A stretch of 24,901 nt of DNA, taken from the NCBI GenBank assembly GCA_030697445.1, contig JAUYPY010000035.1, positions 1 to 24,901 of the forward strand, given 5' to 3'. The stretch's first letter is position 1, and every line of letters starts with the position of its first letter. Source of the DNA: a bacterium. GTDB taxonomy: Bacteria; Patescibacteriota; Minisyncoccia; Phycocordibacterales; UBA10002. Position numbers and translations under genes: made by a program. The notes below the pieces were generated by a model. It was not told the DNA's origin. It saw nothing but the letters and a program-made list of their open reading frames with translations, and did not search any database. Shown one piece after another: positions 8,708 through 15,051 of the stretch.

Positions 8708-11700
8708 CTATGAGCGGGTGCGTGGGCGAGAGCGCGGACGACGGTCGGCATCGCCTTCACCTTTTTTATTACCACCCTGCAAGTCGGTGTCGAGTGCCAA
8801 ACCTCGCAAGTTGTTCAAGAGGACGCTAAATGATGCCGGAATACCACTGTAGGAAATCGGCTCGCCTTTGACTATAGAGTCAAACGCAGCTGCGCGGCCT
8901 GGAATATCGTCGGATTTGATGGTAAGCATCTCGCGCAAGGTGTACGCAGCACCGTGCCCAAGAAGCGCCCACACCTCCATTTCGCCAAACCGCTGACCTC
9001 CTCCCTGCGCTTTTCCGCCAAGCGGCTGTTGAGTAATCATTGAGTACGGACCGATGGATCGCATATGAATCTTATCTTCCACCATATGGTGCAACTTCAT
9101 AATGTACATCGTGCCGACCGCAATATCTTGCGCAAACGCTTCGCCTGTGCGGCCGTCGTGCAATTTCATTTTTCCGCTTCGATTGAAGCCCGCTTTCTCC
9201 AACTCATCTTTTATTTCCGCATCCGTTGCGCCTGCAAACGGCGGAACAACAGCTTGGTAACCAAGCGCGCCCGCGGCAAGCCCCAAGTGCAGTTCCAAAA
9301 TCTGCCCAAGGTTCATACGCGACGGAACGCCAAGCGGAGTTAGAATTAGGTCAATCGGCGTACCGTCTTCGGTAAACGGCATTTCCTCAACCGGCAAAAT
9401 TCTGGAAATAACGCCTTTGTTTCCGTGCCGACCCGCGAGTTTGTCGCCAACCGACACTTTGCGCAATTCCGCCACTTCAATATGTATGCGCTTCAAAATA
9501 CCGCTTTCAAGCTTGTCGCCGCGCTCGCGCGAAAACACTTTCACGCTAATGATGCGCCCGCGCTTGCCTCCCTCCGTCCGTTTTGAGGTGTCCTTCACAT
9601 CGCGCGCTTTTTCTCCAAAGAGCGAACGCAAAAGCCGTTCTTCGGGGGTGAGTTGTGTCTCGCCTTTCGGCGTAATTTTGCCGACCAAAATATCGCCAGG
9701 GCGTACTTCTGCGCCAATGCGAATAACTCCATCTTCGTCAAGATTTTTAAGTTTCGCCTCGCCGACATTTGGAATGTCGTGCGTTGTGATTTCGGGACCA
9801 AGCTTCGTGTCGCGCACATTGACTACAAACTCTTCAATGTGAATGGAGGTAAATTTGCTCTCCCGAACGAGCCGTTCCGAGATAATAATCGCGTCTTCGT
9901 AGTTTGCTCCCGCCCACGACATAAAGGCGACTAGCACATTGTGCCCGAGCGCCATTTCCCCACCTTCGCTTGAAGAAGTGTCTGCAAGCAGCCCTCCTTT
10001 CTTTATTTTATCGCCAACCGATACCGAAGGCCGTTGATGAAATGCGGTAAAGCCGTTGGTCCGCTGGAATGGAACAAGCGGGTAGGAGTGTTCTTTTCCT
10101 TTCGCGTTTTTTACCGCAACGCGGCGCGCATCTACAAACGACACTATACCCTCATCTTCCGCAAGCACGATGCGCCCAGTGTCGCGCGCCGCCTTCCCTT
10201 CAATACCAGTCGCAACGAGTGGCGCTTCGGGAACTAGGCATGGAGTTGCCTGCTTTTGCATGTTTGAGCCCATAAGCGCGCGGTTCGCATCGTCGTGGTT
10301 CAAAAACGGAATCATTGAAGTCGTAATGGAAAACGCCTGATTGGTCGCCACATCAATCAAATCAACTTCGGTAGCGCGCACCATTGCCGGCGCTCCGTTT
10401 ACGCGGACTTCAAGTTCCGGCTCAAGCAAGCGGCCTTGCTCGTCGCGCAGCGACGCGGCGTGCGCAATTTTGTGCCCCTCCTCTTCCGAGGCCCCAAAAT
10501 ACACGACTTCTTTAGTAATCACGCCATCCTTCACTTTTGCGTATGGTGTTTCAATCATTCCGAATTCGTTAAGACGGGCGTAATTGGACAAACGCAAAAT
10601 AAGCCCGATGCTTCCGCCTTCTGGCGTTTGAATTGGGCAGAGCCGCCCGTAGTGAGAAGGGTGCACATCGCGCACTTCAAAACCCGCGCGCTCGCGCGTG
10701 AGGCCCCCGGGGCCGAGCGCCGATACCGTTCGCAAGTGTTCAATCTCCGCAAGAATATTTTCTTGCTGCATAAACTGCGAGAGTTGGTTGGTGGTGAAAA
10801 ATTCGCGAATGCGCGCTTGCAACGGTTTCGGAGAAATAAATTGCGACGGAAGCGTCAGGTCGGATTCAACGGTGGACATTCGGTCTTGCAAATTGCGTTT
10901 CATTTGCGTCATACCAACTCGCACTTTTTGTTCCAAAAGCTCGCCGACAAAGCGCACACGGCGGCTTCCCAGGTGGTCTATGTCGTCTTCCACGGCACCT
11001 GGAGTCGTAGATAGTTTTGCCACATGCGCTACTGCAGTTACGATATCGTCAAGCGAGAGCGTCATTCGCTCCGATTCTTTGTCGGTCATTAGCTTTCCAA
11101 ACCGACGGTTGAAGCGAAACCGCCCTACTTTGGAGAGGTTGTATCTGTCAGCGTCAAAAATTGAAGTAACAAATGTGCGCGCAGTATCTGGAGTTGCTAT
11201 TTCACCATCGCGAAGGCGCTTGTAAATTTCCAAATATGCCTGCCCGGCCTCCTTCGCATGATCCTTTGCGAGTGTAGTGGCGATAAATGCCTCGGCGGCA
11301 GTGCCAGAAAAGAGCGTTTTAATCGCTTCATCGGTTGCAGCGCCCAAAATGCGCAAAAGCGATGAGAGCGGGAACTTGCGTTTGCGGTCAATGCGCACAT
11401 AGATGGCGCCGTCTGGGTCTGTGTCTATCTCTATCCACGCACCGCGCGCAGGCATAATTTTCGCGCCAAAATATTTTTTGCCTTTCGTTTCTTCCGCGGT
11501 GAAAAAGACGCCGAAACTGCGTGCGAGCTGAGGCACGATAACGCGCTCCACACCGGAAATTACGAATGTGCCGTGGTTAGTCATCAGCGGAACATCCGAC
11601 ATAAAAATCTCTTGCTCTTTTTCCGTACCGGCAAGTTTATTCTTCAAACGCACTACAGCTTTGATCGATGCTTCGTATGAAAGCTTGTTTGTCTTCGCCG

Positions 11701-11947
11701 TGTGTTCATCGCACTTCGGCTCGGAAATCGTGATGCGCAAAAAATCCAATTCAAATTTCTTTCCCGAATAATCGCGTATCGGAGAAAATTCTTTGAAAAC
11801 GGATTTAACTCCCTTTTCCAAAAACCAACGAAATGAGTCCAGTTGCGGTTCAACAAAGTTCGGATACTTCGCGAGCGGCTCGCGGAAATTTCCGAAATAT
11901 TTCTTGGGGCGCTTCGCAACGCCCGCGACATCAATTGCAATTCCCAT
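8708..11947 (-). CDS. rpoB: DNA-directed RNA polymerase subunit beta
   Basis: This 1079-aa subunit makes the other half of the polymerase active-site cleft. Conserved blocks include SALGPGGLTRERAGFEVRDV, CPIQTPEGGSIGLI, GRHGNKGVISRI and the C-terminal GGKAQGGGQRFGEMEVWALL. The rifampicin-binding cluster is present but divergent: the equivalents of E. coli Asp516 and Arg529 are Gln394 and Thr407. The C-terminus ends in an Arg-rich tail (RRPRSRPRTRS) rather than the usual acidic end. The ATG lacks a Shine-Dalgarno sequence. The leader carries a terminator-like hairpin and a consensus promoter. No rplJ/rplL genes lie upstream, unlike the classic bacterial arrangement; the neighbours there are small secreted-protein genes. 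Confidence 0.98.
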   Translation of the reverse strand: MGIAIDVAGVAKRPKKYFGNFREPLAKYPNFVEPQLDSFRWFLEKGVKSVFKEFSPIRDYSGKKFELDFLRITISEPKCDEHTAKTNKLSYEASIKAVVRLKNKLAGTEKEQEIFMSDVPLMTNHGTFVISGVERVIVPQLARSFGVFFTAEETKGKKYFGAKIMPARGAWIEIDTDPDGAIYVRIDRKRKFPLSSLLRILGAATDEAIKTLFSGTAAEAFIATTLAKDHAKEAGQAYLEIYKRLRDGEIATPDTARTFVTSIFDADRYNLSKVGRFRFNRRFGKLMTDKESERMTLSLDDIVTAVAHVAKLSTTPGAVEDDIDHLGSRRVRFVGELLEQKVRVGMTQMKRNLQDRMSTVESDLTLPSQFISPKPLQARIREFFTTNQLSQFMQQENILAEIEHLRTVSALGPGGLTRERAGFEVRDVHPSHYGRLCPIQTPEGGSIGLILRLSNYARLNEFGMIETPYAKVKDGVITKEVVYFGASEEEGHKIAHAASLRDEQGRLLEPELEVRVNGAPAMVRATEVDLIDVATNQAFSITTSMIPFLNHDDANRALMGSNMQKQATPCLVPEAPLVATGIEGKAARDTGRIVLAEDEGIVSFVDARRVAVKNAKGKEHSYPLVPFQRTNGFTAFHQRPSVSVGDKIKKGGLLADTSSSEGGEMALGHNVLVAFMSWAGANYEDAIIISERLVRESKFTSIHIEEFVVNVRDTKLGPEITTHDIPNVGEAKLKNLDEDGVIRIGAEVRPGDILVGKITPKGETQLTPEERLLRSLFGEKARDVKDTSKRTEGGKRGRIISVKVFSRERGDKLESGILKRIHIEVAELRKVSVGDKLAGRHGNKGVISRILPVEEMPFTEDGTPIDLILTPLGVPSRMNLGQILELHLGLAAGALGYQAVVPPFAGATDAEIKDELEKAGFNRSGKMKLHDGRTGEAFAQDIAVGTMYIMKLHHMVEDKIHMRSIGPYSMITQQPLGGKAQGGGQRFGEMEVWALLGHGAAYTLREMLTIKSDDIPGRAAAFDSIVKGEPISYSGIPASFSVLLNNLRGLALDTDLQGGNKKGEGDADRRPRSRPRTRS

Positions 11948-11963
11948 ATAATTAGAAAGCTAT

Positions 11964-12000
11964 AAAACAAAAGAAAACAAAAGCCCTCGCCAAGGCCTTT
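11964..12000 (-). terminator. Terminator-like hairpin in the rpoB leader (possible attenuator)
   Basis: On the minus strand AAAG-G-CCT, loop TGGCG, AGG-G-CTTT forms a stem with one internal mismatch (11981-12000). It is followed by a T-rich tract (TTTTGTTTTCTTTTGTTTT). It lies between the predicted transcription start (about 12104) and the rpoB ATG at 11947, so it would end transcription before rpoB unless bypassed. The alternative is that it ends transcripts from the upstream secreted-protein genes. Confidence 0.55.
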
Positions 12001-12110
12001 GTTATATGCTGCTAATTGTTATTTAGTTTTTCGAACGCAAAATGGCGCCCTATTGCTTACTAAAAGAGTACCGCGGAACTCAATCGTATGTATATCAAAT
12101 GTACTTGACG

Positions 12111-12139
12111 AGTATATACCCATTCATATTTTCTGTCAA
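12111..12139 (-). promoter_or_regulatory. rpoB operon promoter (sigma-70 type)
   Basis: The -35 box TTGACA (12134-12139) is separated by exactly 17 bp from the -10 box TATACT (12111-12116) on the minus strand. The predicted start is near 12104, giving a leader of about 157 nt. The spacer ends in ATGGGTA, shared with the promoter at 18148-18176. Confidence 0.8.
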
Positions 12140-12172
12140 ATGCAAGTTAGGTGGGTGGGGATAAGTGGGCCG

Positions 12173-12452
12173 CTCGGAAGATACCTCTGCCGAGACCGGC
12201 AAAATTCCCCTCCGAGGAATTTTGCCTTATCCGCTCGGCTCACTCCTCCCTCGTCCGCCTGAGGCGGACTGGGTGGTGGTGTTTCTCCAGAAACCACCCC
12301 CTCCCCCCGACTGCTGTCGGGGTACTCCCCCTTAGGATAAGGGCGAGATTAAGGAAACTATTCCAGTTAACTGCTATAGCGTTTAATTGGAATAGTGCGG
12401 GGGAGTCCGTGGCCGTTCGCCTCATCGCCGTCTCGGCATAGGTACTTCCTCG
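12173..12452. repeat. Palindrome-rich cassette with imperfect terminal inverted repeats
   Basis: The 24 bases at 12173-12196 (CTCGGAAGATACC...) and the 23 bases at 12430-12452 (GTCTCGGCATAGG...) are near-complements with a few mismatches, like terminal inverted repeats 280 bp apart. Inside are GGCAAAATTCC/GGAATTTTGCC (12198-12226), GTCCGCC-TGA-GGCGGAC (12253-12269) and CCCCGAC-TGCT-GTCGGGG (12305-12322). A larger stem ACTCCCCC/GGGGGAGT (12324-12406) encloses CTATTCCA/TGGAATAG (12358-12395). There is no coding potential. It may be a non-autonomous mobile element or a pile-up of REP-like hairpins. Confidence 0.6.
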
Positions 12453-12499
12453 CTCTTGTGTTAAAAACTCGGCTCTTCTCCGTTCCGCAGTTGGTTATA

Positions 12500-12835
12500 C
12501 TAAAAACTGGATTTCTTAAAGAATCTATCCAACCAACTTTCTTTTGGTTTTTGCGCTGGCACTACTTTTTTATCAACACTTACAGGCACTTTTGGTTGTT
12601 TGTATTCTGGTGCTGGCGTAGTGTATCCAACCCCACTATCGGTCTTGTGACTTTTTATCGGTTCAGAGGGTTGAGGCAACCCTTTTGAATTGTGGCAATG
12701 ATACTCGCTATAGGATAGTCCCCATTTCGGACAATTCGTTTTGCATGTGTGGCAACCATAAGCATCAGTTCTACCTGGATGGGCAAATACTATGCTCGGA
12801 AGCAAGAAAACAACTGTAAGAATGATTTTTTTCAT
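12500..12835 (-). CDS. Small secreted YHYH-like protein
   Basis: This is a 111-aa protein of unknown function. Residues 1-18 form a signal peptide (MKKIILTVVFLLPSIVFA) with likely cleavage before His19. The mature N-terminus (residues 19-48) resembles the YHYH family: HPGRTDAYGCHTCKTNC with paired Cys/His, then a Y45-H-C-H48 motif, suggesting metal binding or disulphides outside the membrane. A Pro/Lys-rich low-complexity tail follows, and the protein ends in WLDRFFKKSSF. It is the last of four closely packed minus-strand genes, 18 bp after the previous stop. No terminator is obvious downstream. The family assignment rests on the motif only. Confidence 0.75.
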   Translation of the reverse strand: MKKIILTVVFLLPSIVFAHPGRTDAYGCHTCKTNCPKWGLSYSEYHCHNSKGLPQPSEPIKSHKTDSGVGYTTPAPEYKQPKVPVSVDKKVVPAQKPKESWLDRFFKKSSF

Positions 12836-12853
12836 TTACTTTACTTTCTTTGG

Positions 12854-13105
12854 TTACCAACGGTAAGAAGAACGAAAAGGATCAACTGTGCCTGTTCTGC
12901 CAGAGTAGGGATTGTAATTACCTTTGGTGTTGTAATTATCAAATCGGCTACTGTTCGGCTTTGTCCGATATGAAGGCATGACATAATTCCCCGTACTCGG
13001 TTTGAGGTATCCCCTAACTCGCACTGCCGCTTCAGCAGAATTGGCAAGAGAAAGTACTCCTAATATAAATACACATATCAATGTAAAGATTTTAAAAGTC
13101 TTCAT
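12854..13105 (-). CDS. Small secreted protein, unknown function
   Basis: This 83-aa protein has a clear signal peptide (residues 1-26, ending ANSAEA). The mature part, about 57 residues long, is rich in Tyr, Asn, Gly and Arg: VRVRGYLKPSTGNYVMPSYR, followed by a segment with NPYSGRTGTVDP. This resembles small bacterial exported proteins with a G-Y-x(n)-Y-V-x-P-x-Y-R then N-x-N-P-x-x-G pattern, for which I know no assigned function. It lies 2 bp after the upstream gene and 18 bp before the YHYH-like gene, so the two exported proteins are probably made together. Confidence 0.75.
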   Translation of the reverse strand: MKTFKIFTLICVFILGVLSLANSAEAAVRVRGYLKPSTGNYVMPSYRTKPNSSRFDNYNTKGNYNPYSGRTGTVDPFRSSYRW

Positions 13106-13107
13106 GT

Positions 13108-13440
13108 TTATTTTAAAAATGGAATAATTGAAATAATATTATCTCGTTCTTTTTGTAAGGGGTTAATTTCTAAATCCCTTTTCTGTTCCAATTCCTTTAC
13201 AATGTCTTCATTTGTTGAATCATAGGCGGAAGATGTAGCCGGTGAACTTCGTTTAACAAATACAAGTGGATAGTTGTTTCTTACTTTCTCAAACTTCTCA
13301 TTATATTTTTTAATTTCCTTATCTATTTTCTTAACTCTAAAATACTTAGAGATAAGAAAAAATATACCTAATGTTACAGATAATTTAATAAAAAAATCTA
13401 AAATCAGATTGATATAAGTAATCATAAAACTAATTACCAT
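13108..13440 (-). CDS. Small single-pass membrane protein, unknown function
   Basis: I do not recognise this protein of about 110 aa. Near the N-terminus, ITYINLILDFFIKLSVTLGIFFLISKYF forms one long membrane segment (about residues 7-35). A charged, Lys/Glu-rich helical region likely to form a coiled coil follows, with a Ser/Thr loop in the middle. The DNA is very AT-rich compared with the flanking operons. The start is ambiguous: ATG 13440 overlaps the end of the upstream gene by 11 bp, and ATG 13425 begins just after that stop codon. The frame can also be extended to 13473. It is translationally close to the upstream coiled-coil secreted protein, so the two may act together at the membrane. 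Confidence 0.65.
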   Translation of the reverse strand: MVISFMITYINLILDFFIKLSVTLGIFFLISKYFRVKKIDKEIKKYNEKFEKVRNNYPLVFVKRSSPATSSAYDSTNEDIVKELEQKRDLEINPLQKERDNIISIIPFLK

Positions 13441-14491
13441 ATTGAATTTGTTGAAATTCAGCTTGTAATGCATTATACGCCACCTGATATTTCCTGTAAA
13501 TATCTGCTTGTTGACGGTCTCGAAAAATAGTTGTCACACCAGCACCAATAAGACTTTTCTCATTATCTTGGATGTCTTGAACATACTTTTCAGTGAGAGT
13601 CGCAATTTTTTGGTTTACGGCATTTAATCGGTTTCTCTGTTCTCTTAATCTACTCAACTCATTATTTTCCTCTTGTGCGTTCTGAGCCGCAATTTTTATT
13701 GTATCAACAAAAGATTTAAGGAGAGGTCCGGTTTGTTCATTTCTTGTCTGATATTCCTGAATATAAAACTGATGTTCTTCTGACTGAAATTCTTCTAGAA
13801 ACGAAGAAAGTTCGGTCCGTTTCAAAAACACATTATTGGATTCTACATAGGGTGTGAGTTTGTTGAGTAATGCAGTAGAATATTCCACAAGTTTATCCAT
13901 CAAGATATCGCGTTTGATATTGTTATCAAGCAAATCCCGTCCAGTTTGTTGCACCGACAGATTATTGTAATATTCCACCATGTTTGCGTGGATTTTTGAT
14001 GTAAAACCACTTGATTCCGCTAGGGCGTTATTAAACTGCGTAATTCTAGTTTTTATTGTGTCTATGAATTGAATAATCGATGCTTTATCAAAAACTTCTT
14101 CTTTTATGGGATTTTTAATAGTGGCAGGCGCGGAAACAGGAACCGCCGCAGGAGCGGCTGGCTGTATCACGGTAGATGACGGCTCACTCTCTTGTTTTTT
14201 TAACCTCTCGACTTCTTTTTTCAATTTCTCAATTTCAACCGATTGGTCAGTTTTCTGTTTTGATGCGGCATCTTCTTTCTTTACCGGCAAGGTTTGTGAT
14301 TTTGATGTGGGTGAAGTGGAAGCTTTTTTTGCGCTTGGAGATGCAGGACTATCGGACTTCGTTTGAACAACCGGCACTGGTGCAGATTTCTTGAACCATG
14401 TAGCGGGGTTCCACCACACCGCAAACGATATTTGCGGAATAACAAAACCAAGCAAAACCACAACCAAAAGATTCCGAGACACCGATTTCAT
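13430..14491 (-). CDS. Exported coiled-coil protein with WWNPATWF motif, unknown function
   Basis: This 353-aa protein has a signal sequence or anchor (MKSVSRNLLVVVLLGFVIPQ...SFA). It is followed directly by VWWNPATWFKK, a motif I associate with exported Parcubacteria proteins. Residues of about 35-85 are a Ser/Pro/Lys-rich linker. A short coiled coil (VEIEKLKKEVERLKKQE) follows, then a Pro/Ala hinge, and then about 230 residues that look all-helical and rich in Gln/Asn/Glu. No enzyme motif is visible. The frame continues upstream to 14551, but that part is Cys/Arg-rich and unlike a protein start. ATG 14497 (two residues longer) is possible; 14491 is chosen because a -10 box ends 7 bp before it. 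First gene of the islet. Confidence 0.75.
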   Translation of the reverse strand: MKSVSRNLLVVVLLGFVIPQISFAVWWNPATWFKKSAPVPVVQTKSDSPASPSAKKASTSPTSKSQTLPVKKEDAASKQKTDQSVEIEKLKKEVERLKKQESEPSSTVIQPAAPAAVPVSAPATIKNPIKEEVFDKASIIQFIDTIKTRITQFNNALAESSGFTSKIHANMVEYYNNLSVQQTGRDLLDNNIKRDILMDKLVEYSTALLNKLTPYVESNNVFLKRTELSSFLEEFQSEEHQFYIQEYQTRNEQTGPLLKSFVDTIKIAAQNAQEENNELSRLREQRNRLNAVNQKIATLTEKYVQDIQDNEKSLIGAGVTTIFRDRQQADIYRKYQVAYNALQAEFQQIQYGN

Positions 14492-14497
14492 AACCAT

Positions 14498-14526
14498 GTT
14501 ATAGCGCAAATGCCTTGTTTTTGCAA
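14498..14526 (-). promoter_or_regulatory. Candidate promoter of the secreted-protein islet
   Basis: On the minus strand TTGCAA (14521-14526) lies 17 bp upstream of TATAAC (14498-14503). The predicted transcription start falls at about 14491, the A of the chosen ATG, so the mRNA would be leaderless. The palindrome at 14551-14568 lies 25 bp upstream of the -35 box and could be an operator. Confidence 0.5.
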
Positions 14527-14548
14527 AAGTGCAACAACATCTGTTATA

Positions 14549-14817
14549 CAAGTATTTTGCAAAATACTGGAATACACTATCTCTGGCGACCGCAAAAGTT
14601 AGTGTATACGCGACTTAGCAATAAGATACGGCCGTAGCTTAATGCTAAATGAAAGAGATACCAGATGTTTGCCGCCCATCAACATCTGGTGCCGAAAACG
14701 GCATCCGTATATTCTCTTATTCTCACGAATTAAAGAATAGACACTCGATGTTTACCGCCTGTGCCAGGTACGAACTGGTCGGGTTGTAGGTCTATCCAAG
14801 TATTTTGCAAAATACTG
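14549..14817. repeat. Structured cassette bracketed by two identical palindromes
   Basis: Two identical 21-bp copies (14549-14569 and 14797-14817), each centred on the perfect palindrome AGTATTTTGCAAAATACT, bracket about 230 bp. Three foldable units lie between them. The first is ATACACTA/TAGTGTAT (14572-14607). The second is a cloverleaf-like unit closed by ATACGG/CCGTAT (14626-14710) with arms TAGC/GCTA, ACCAGATGTT/AACATCTGGT and GCCG/CGGC. The third is a unit closed by ATAGAC/GTCTAT (14737-14795) with an inner CCAG/CTGG arm and 7-nt loop. No protein gene is credible here. The central hairpin recurs at 22183-22251. Confidence 0.65.
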
Positions 14818-14835
14818 AAGTAGATAAATCGGTAG

Positions 14836-14872
14836 ACACAAAAAATCTCCTACGAAAGGAGATTTTTTGTGT
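14836..14872. terminator. Strong bidirectional intrinsic terminator
   Basis: A perfect 16-bp inverted repeat, ACACAAAAAATCTCCT (14836-14851) and its complement (14857-14872), has a 5-nt loop. The stem carries an A-run on one side and a T-run on the other, so it can act on both strands. On the minus strand it immediately follows the tRNA-like gene. Confidence 0.85.
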
Positions 14873-14943
14873 GGACCTGACGGGATTTGCACCCGTTTCG
14901 TTGCGTGTCAAAGGCAACATGTTACTGCATACACCACAGGCCC
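14872..14943 (-). tRNA. Unusual tRNA or tRNA-like gene (anticodon loop TTTGACA; isotype uncertain)
   Basis: The 72-nt minus-strand sequence folds as a cloverleaf. The 7-bp acceptor is GGGCCTG/CAGGTCC with one G-U pair and discriminator A; CCA is not encoded. The D stem is GTGT/ACAT. The T arm is ACGGG-TGCAAAT-CCCGT. The anticodon arm is TTGCC-TTTGACA-CGCAA, with a C-C mismatch next to the loop. A standard count gives anticodon TGA (Ser), but C37 and a 4-nt variable region without the long arm of tRNA-Ser do not fit. Reading GAC (Val) would need a shifted loop. The D loop lacks the usual GG and the T loop has TGC instead of TTC. It could be a divergent tRNA, a decayed copy, or a tRNA mimic. 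Confidence 0.55.
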
Positions 14944-14960
14944 TCAGGCCCACGAGATTA

Positions 14961-15035
14961 TTATAAAACAAAAAAAGCCCTCTTTCGAGAGCCCCCTTTG
15001 TTGACACGCAACTTTGGTCCGTGGTTGCAGACCAT
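14961..15035 (-). CDS. Possible 24-aa peptide reading through a terminator (doubtful)
   Basis: Starting at ATG 15035, the frame encodes MVCNHGPKLRVNKGGSRKRA plus four residues. AAAGG lies 4 bp before the ATG, one of the few Shine-Dalgarno-like sites in the window, and a strong promoter lies just upstream. Against it, the terminator hairpin and T-run fall inside the frame before the stop codon, so a terminated transcript would lack a stop. It may be only part of a small RNA. Confidence 0.2.
   Translation of the reverse strand: MVCNHGPKLRVNKGGSRKRAFFVL
14968..14996 (-). terminator. Intrinsic terminator upstream of the tRNA-like gene
   Basis: On the minus strand GCTCTC-GAAA-GAGGGC forms a six-pair stem (one G-T pair) with a stable GAAA tetraloop. 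It is followed directly by seven T residues. It would end both read-through from lysS and the short transcript starting near 15045. Confidence 0.8.
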
Positions 15036-15045
15036 GTTACCTTTG
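14968..15045 (-). ncRNA. Candidate small RNA of about 78 nt between lysS and the tRNA-like gene
   Basis: A consensus-like promoter (15052-15079) and an intrinsic terminator (14968-14996) bracket a short transcribed unit. It contains a hairpin GGTCTG-CAACCA-CGGACC (15018-15035). The 12 nt at 15001-15012 are exactly complementary to the anticodon-arm region (14900-14911) of the downstream tRNA-like gene. No known RNA family is recognised. The call is an inference from promoter plus terminator spacing. Confidence 0.4.
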
Positions 15046-15051
15046 GACGAC

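Larger units (their letters stand above)
11948..12499. other. 552-bp intergenic region upstream of rpoB
   Basis: I see no convincing protein gene here. The rpoB-proximal part (11948-12139) holds the rpoB promoter, an untranslated leader without an ATG, and a terminator-like hairpin. The distal part (about 12150-12455) is a dense set of inverted repeats that I describe as one cassette. The remaining 45 bases next to the secreted-protein gene show nothing recognisable. Confidence 0.7.

Noticed and set aside
12150..12460. CRISPR array
   Set aside because: The repeats are inverted, of different sequence and irregularly spaced. There are no regularly spaced direct repeats with unique spacers, and no cas genes.
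14492..14551. N-terminal extension of the coiled-coil exported protein to 14551
   Set aside because: The extra residues are Cys/Arg-rich and would bury the signal peptide. The predicted -10 box falls inside this stretch.
14737..14795. Second tRNA gene within the cassette (7-nt loop with TTCGTAC on the minus strand)
   Set aside because: The loop resembles a T loop, but it is not placed 7 nt from the end of an acceptor stem, the closing stem has only 6 bp, and no anticodon arm is present.
14549..14817. Retron or diversity-generating element suggested by the bracketed structured RNA
   Set aside because: No reverse transcriptase gene or template/variable repeat pair is present in the window.
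14872..14960. Possible tmRNA, because the plus strand contains GACGGGATTTGC like the 5' end of some tmRNAs
   Set aside because: That string is the reverse complement of the T arm of the minus-strand tRNA-like gene. No tag-peptide frame or matching 3' tRNA-like half was found nearby.
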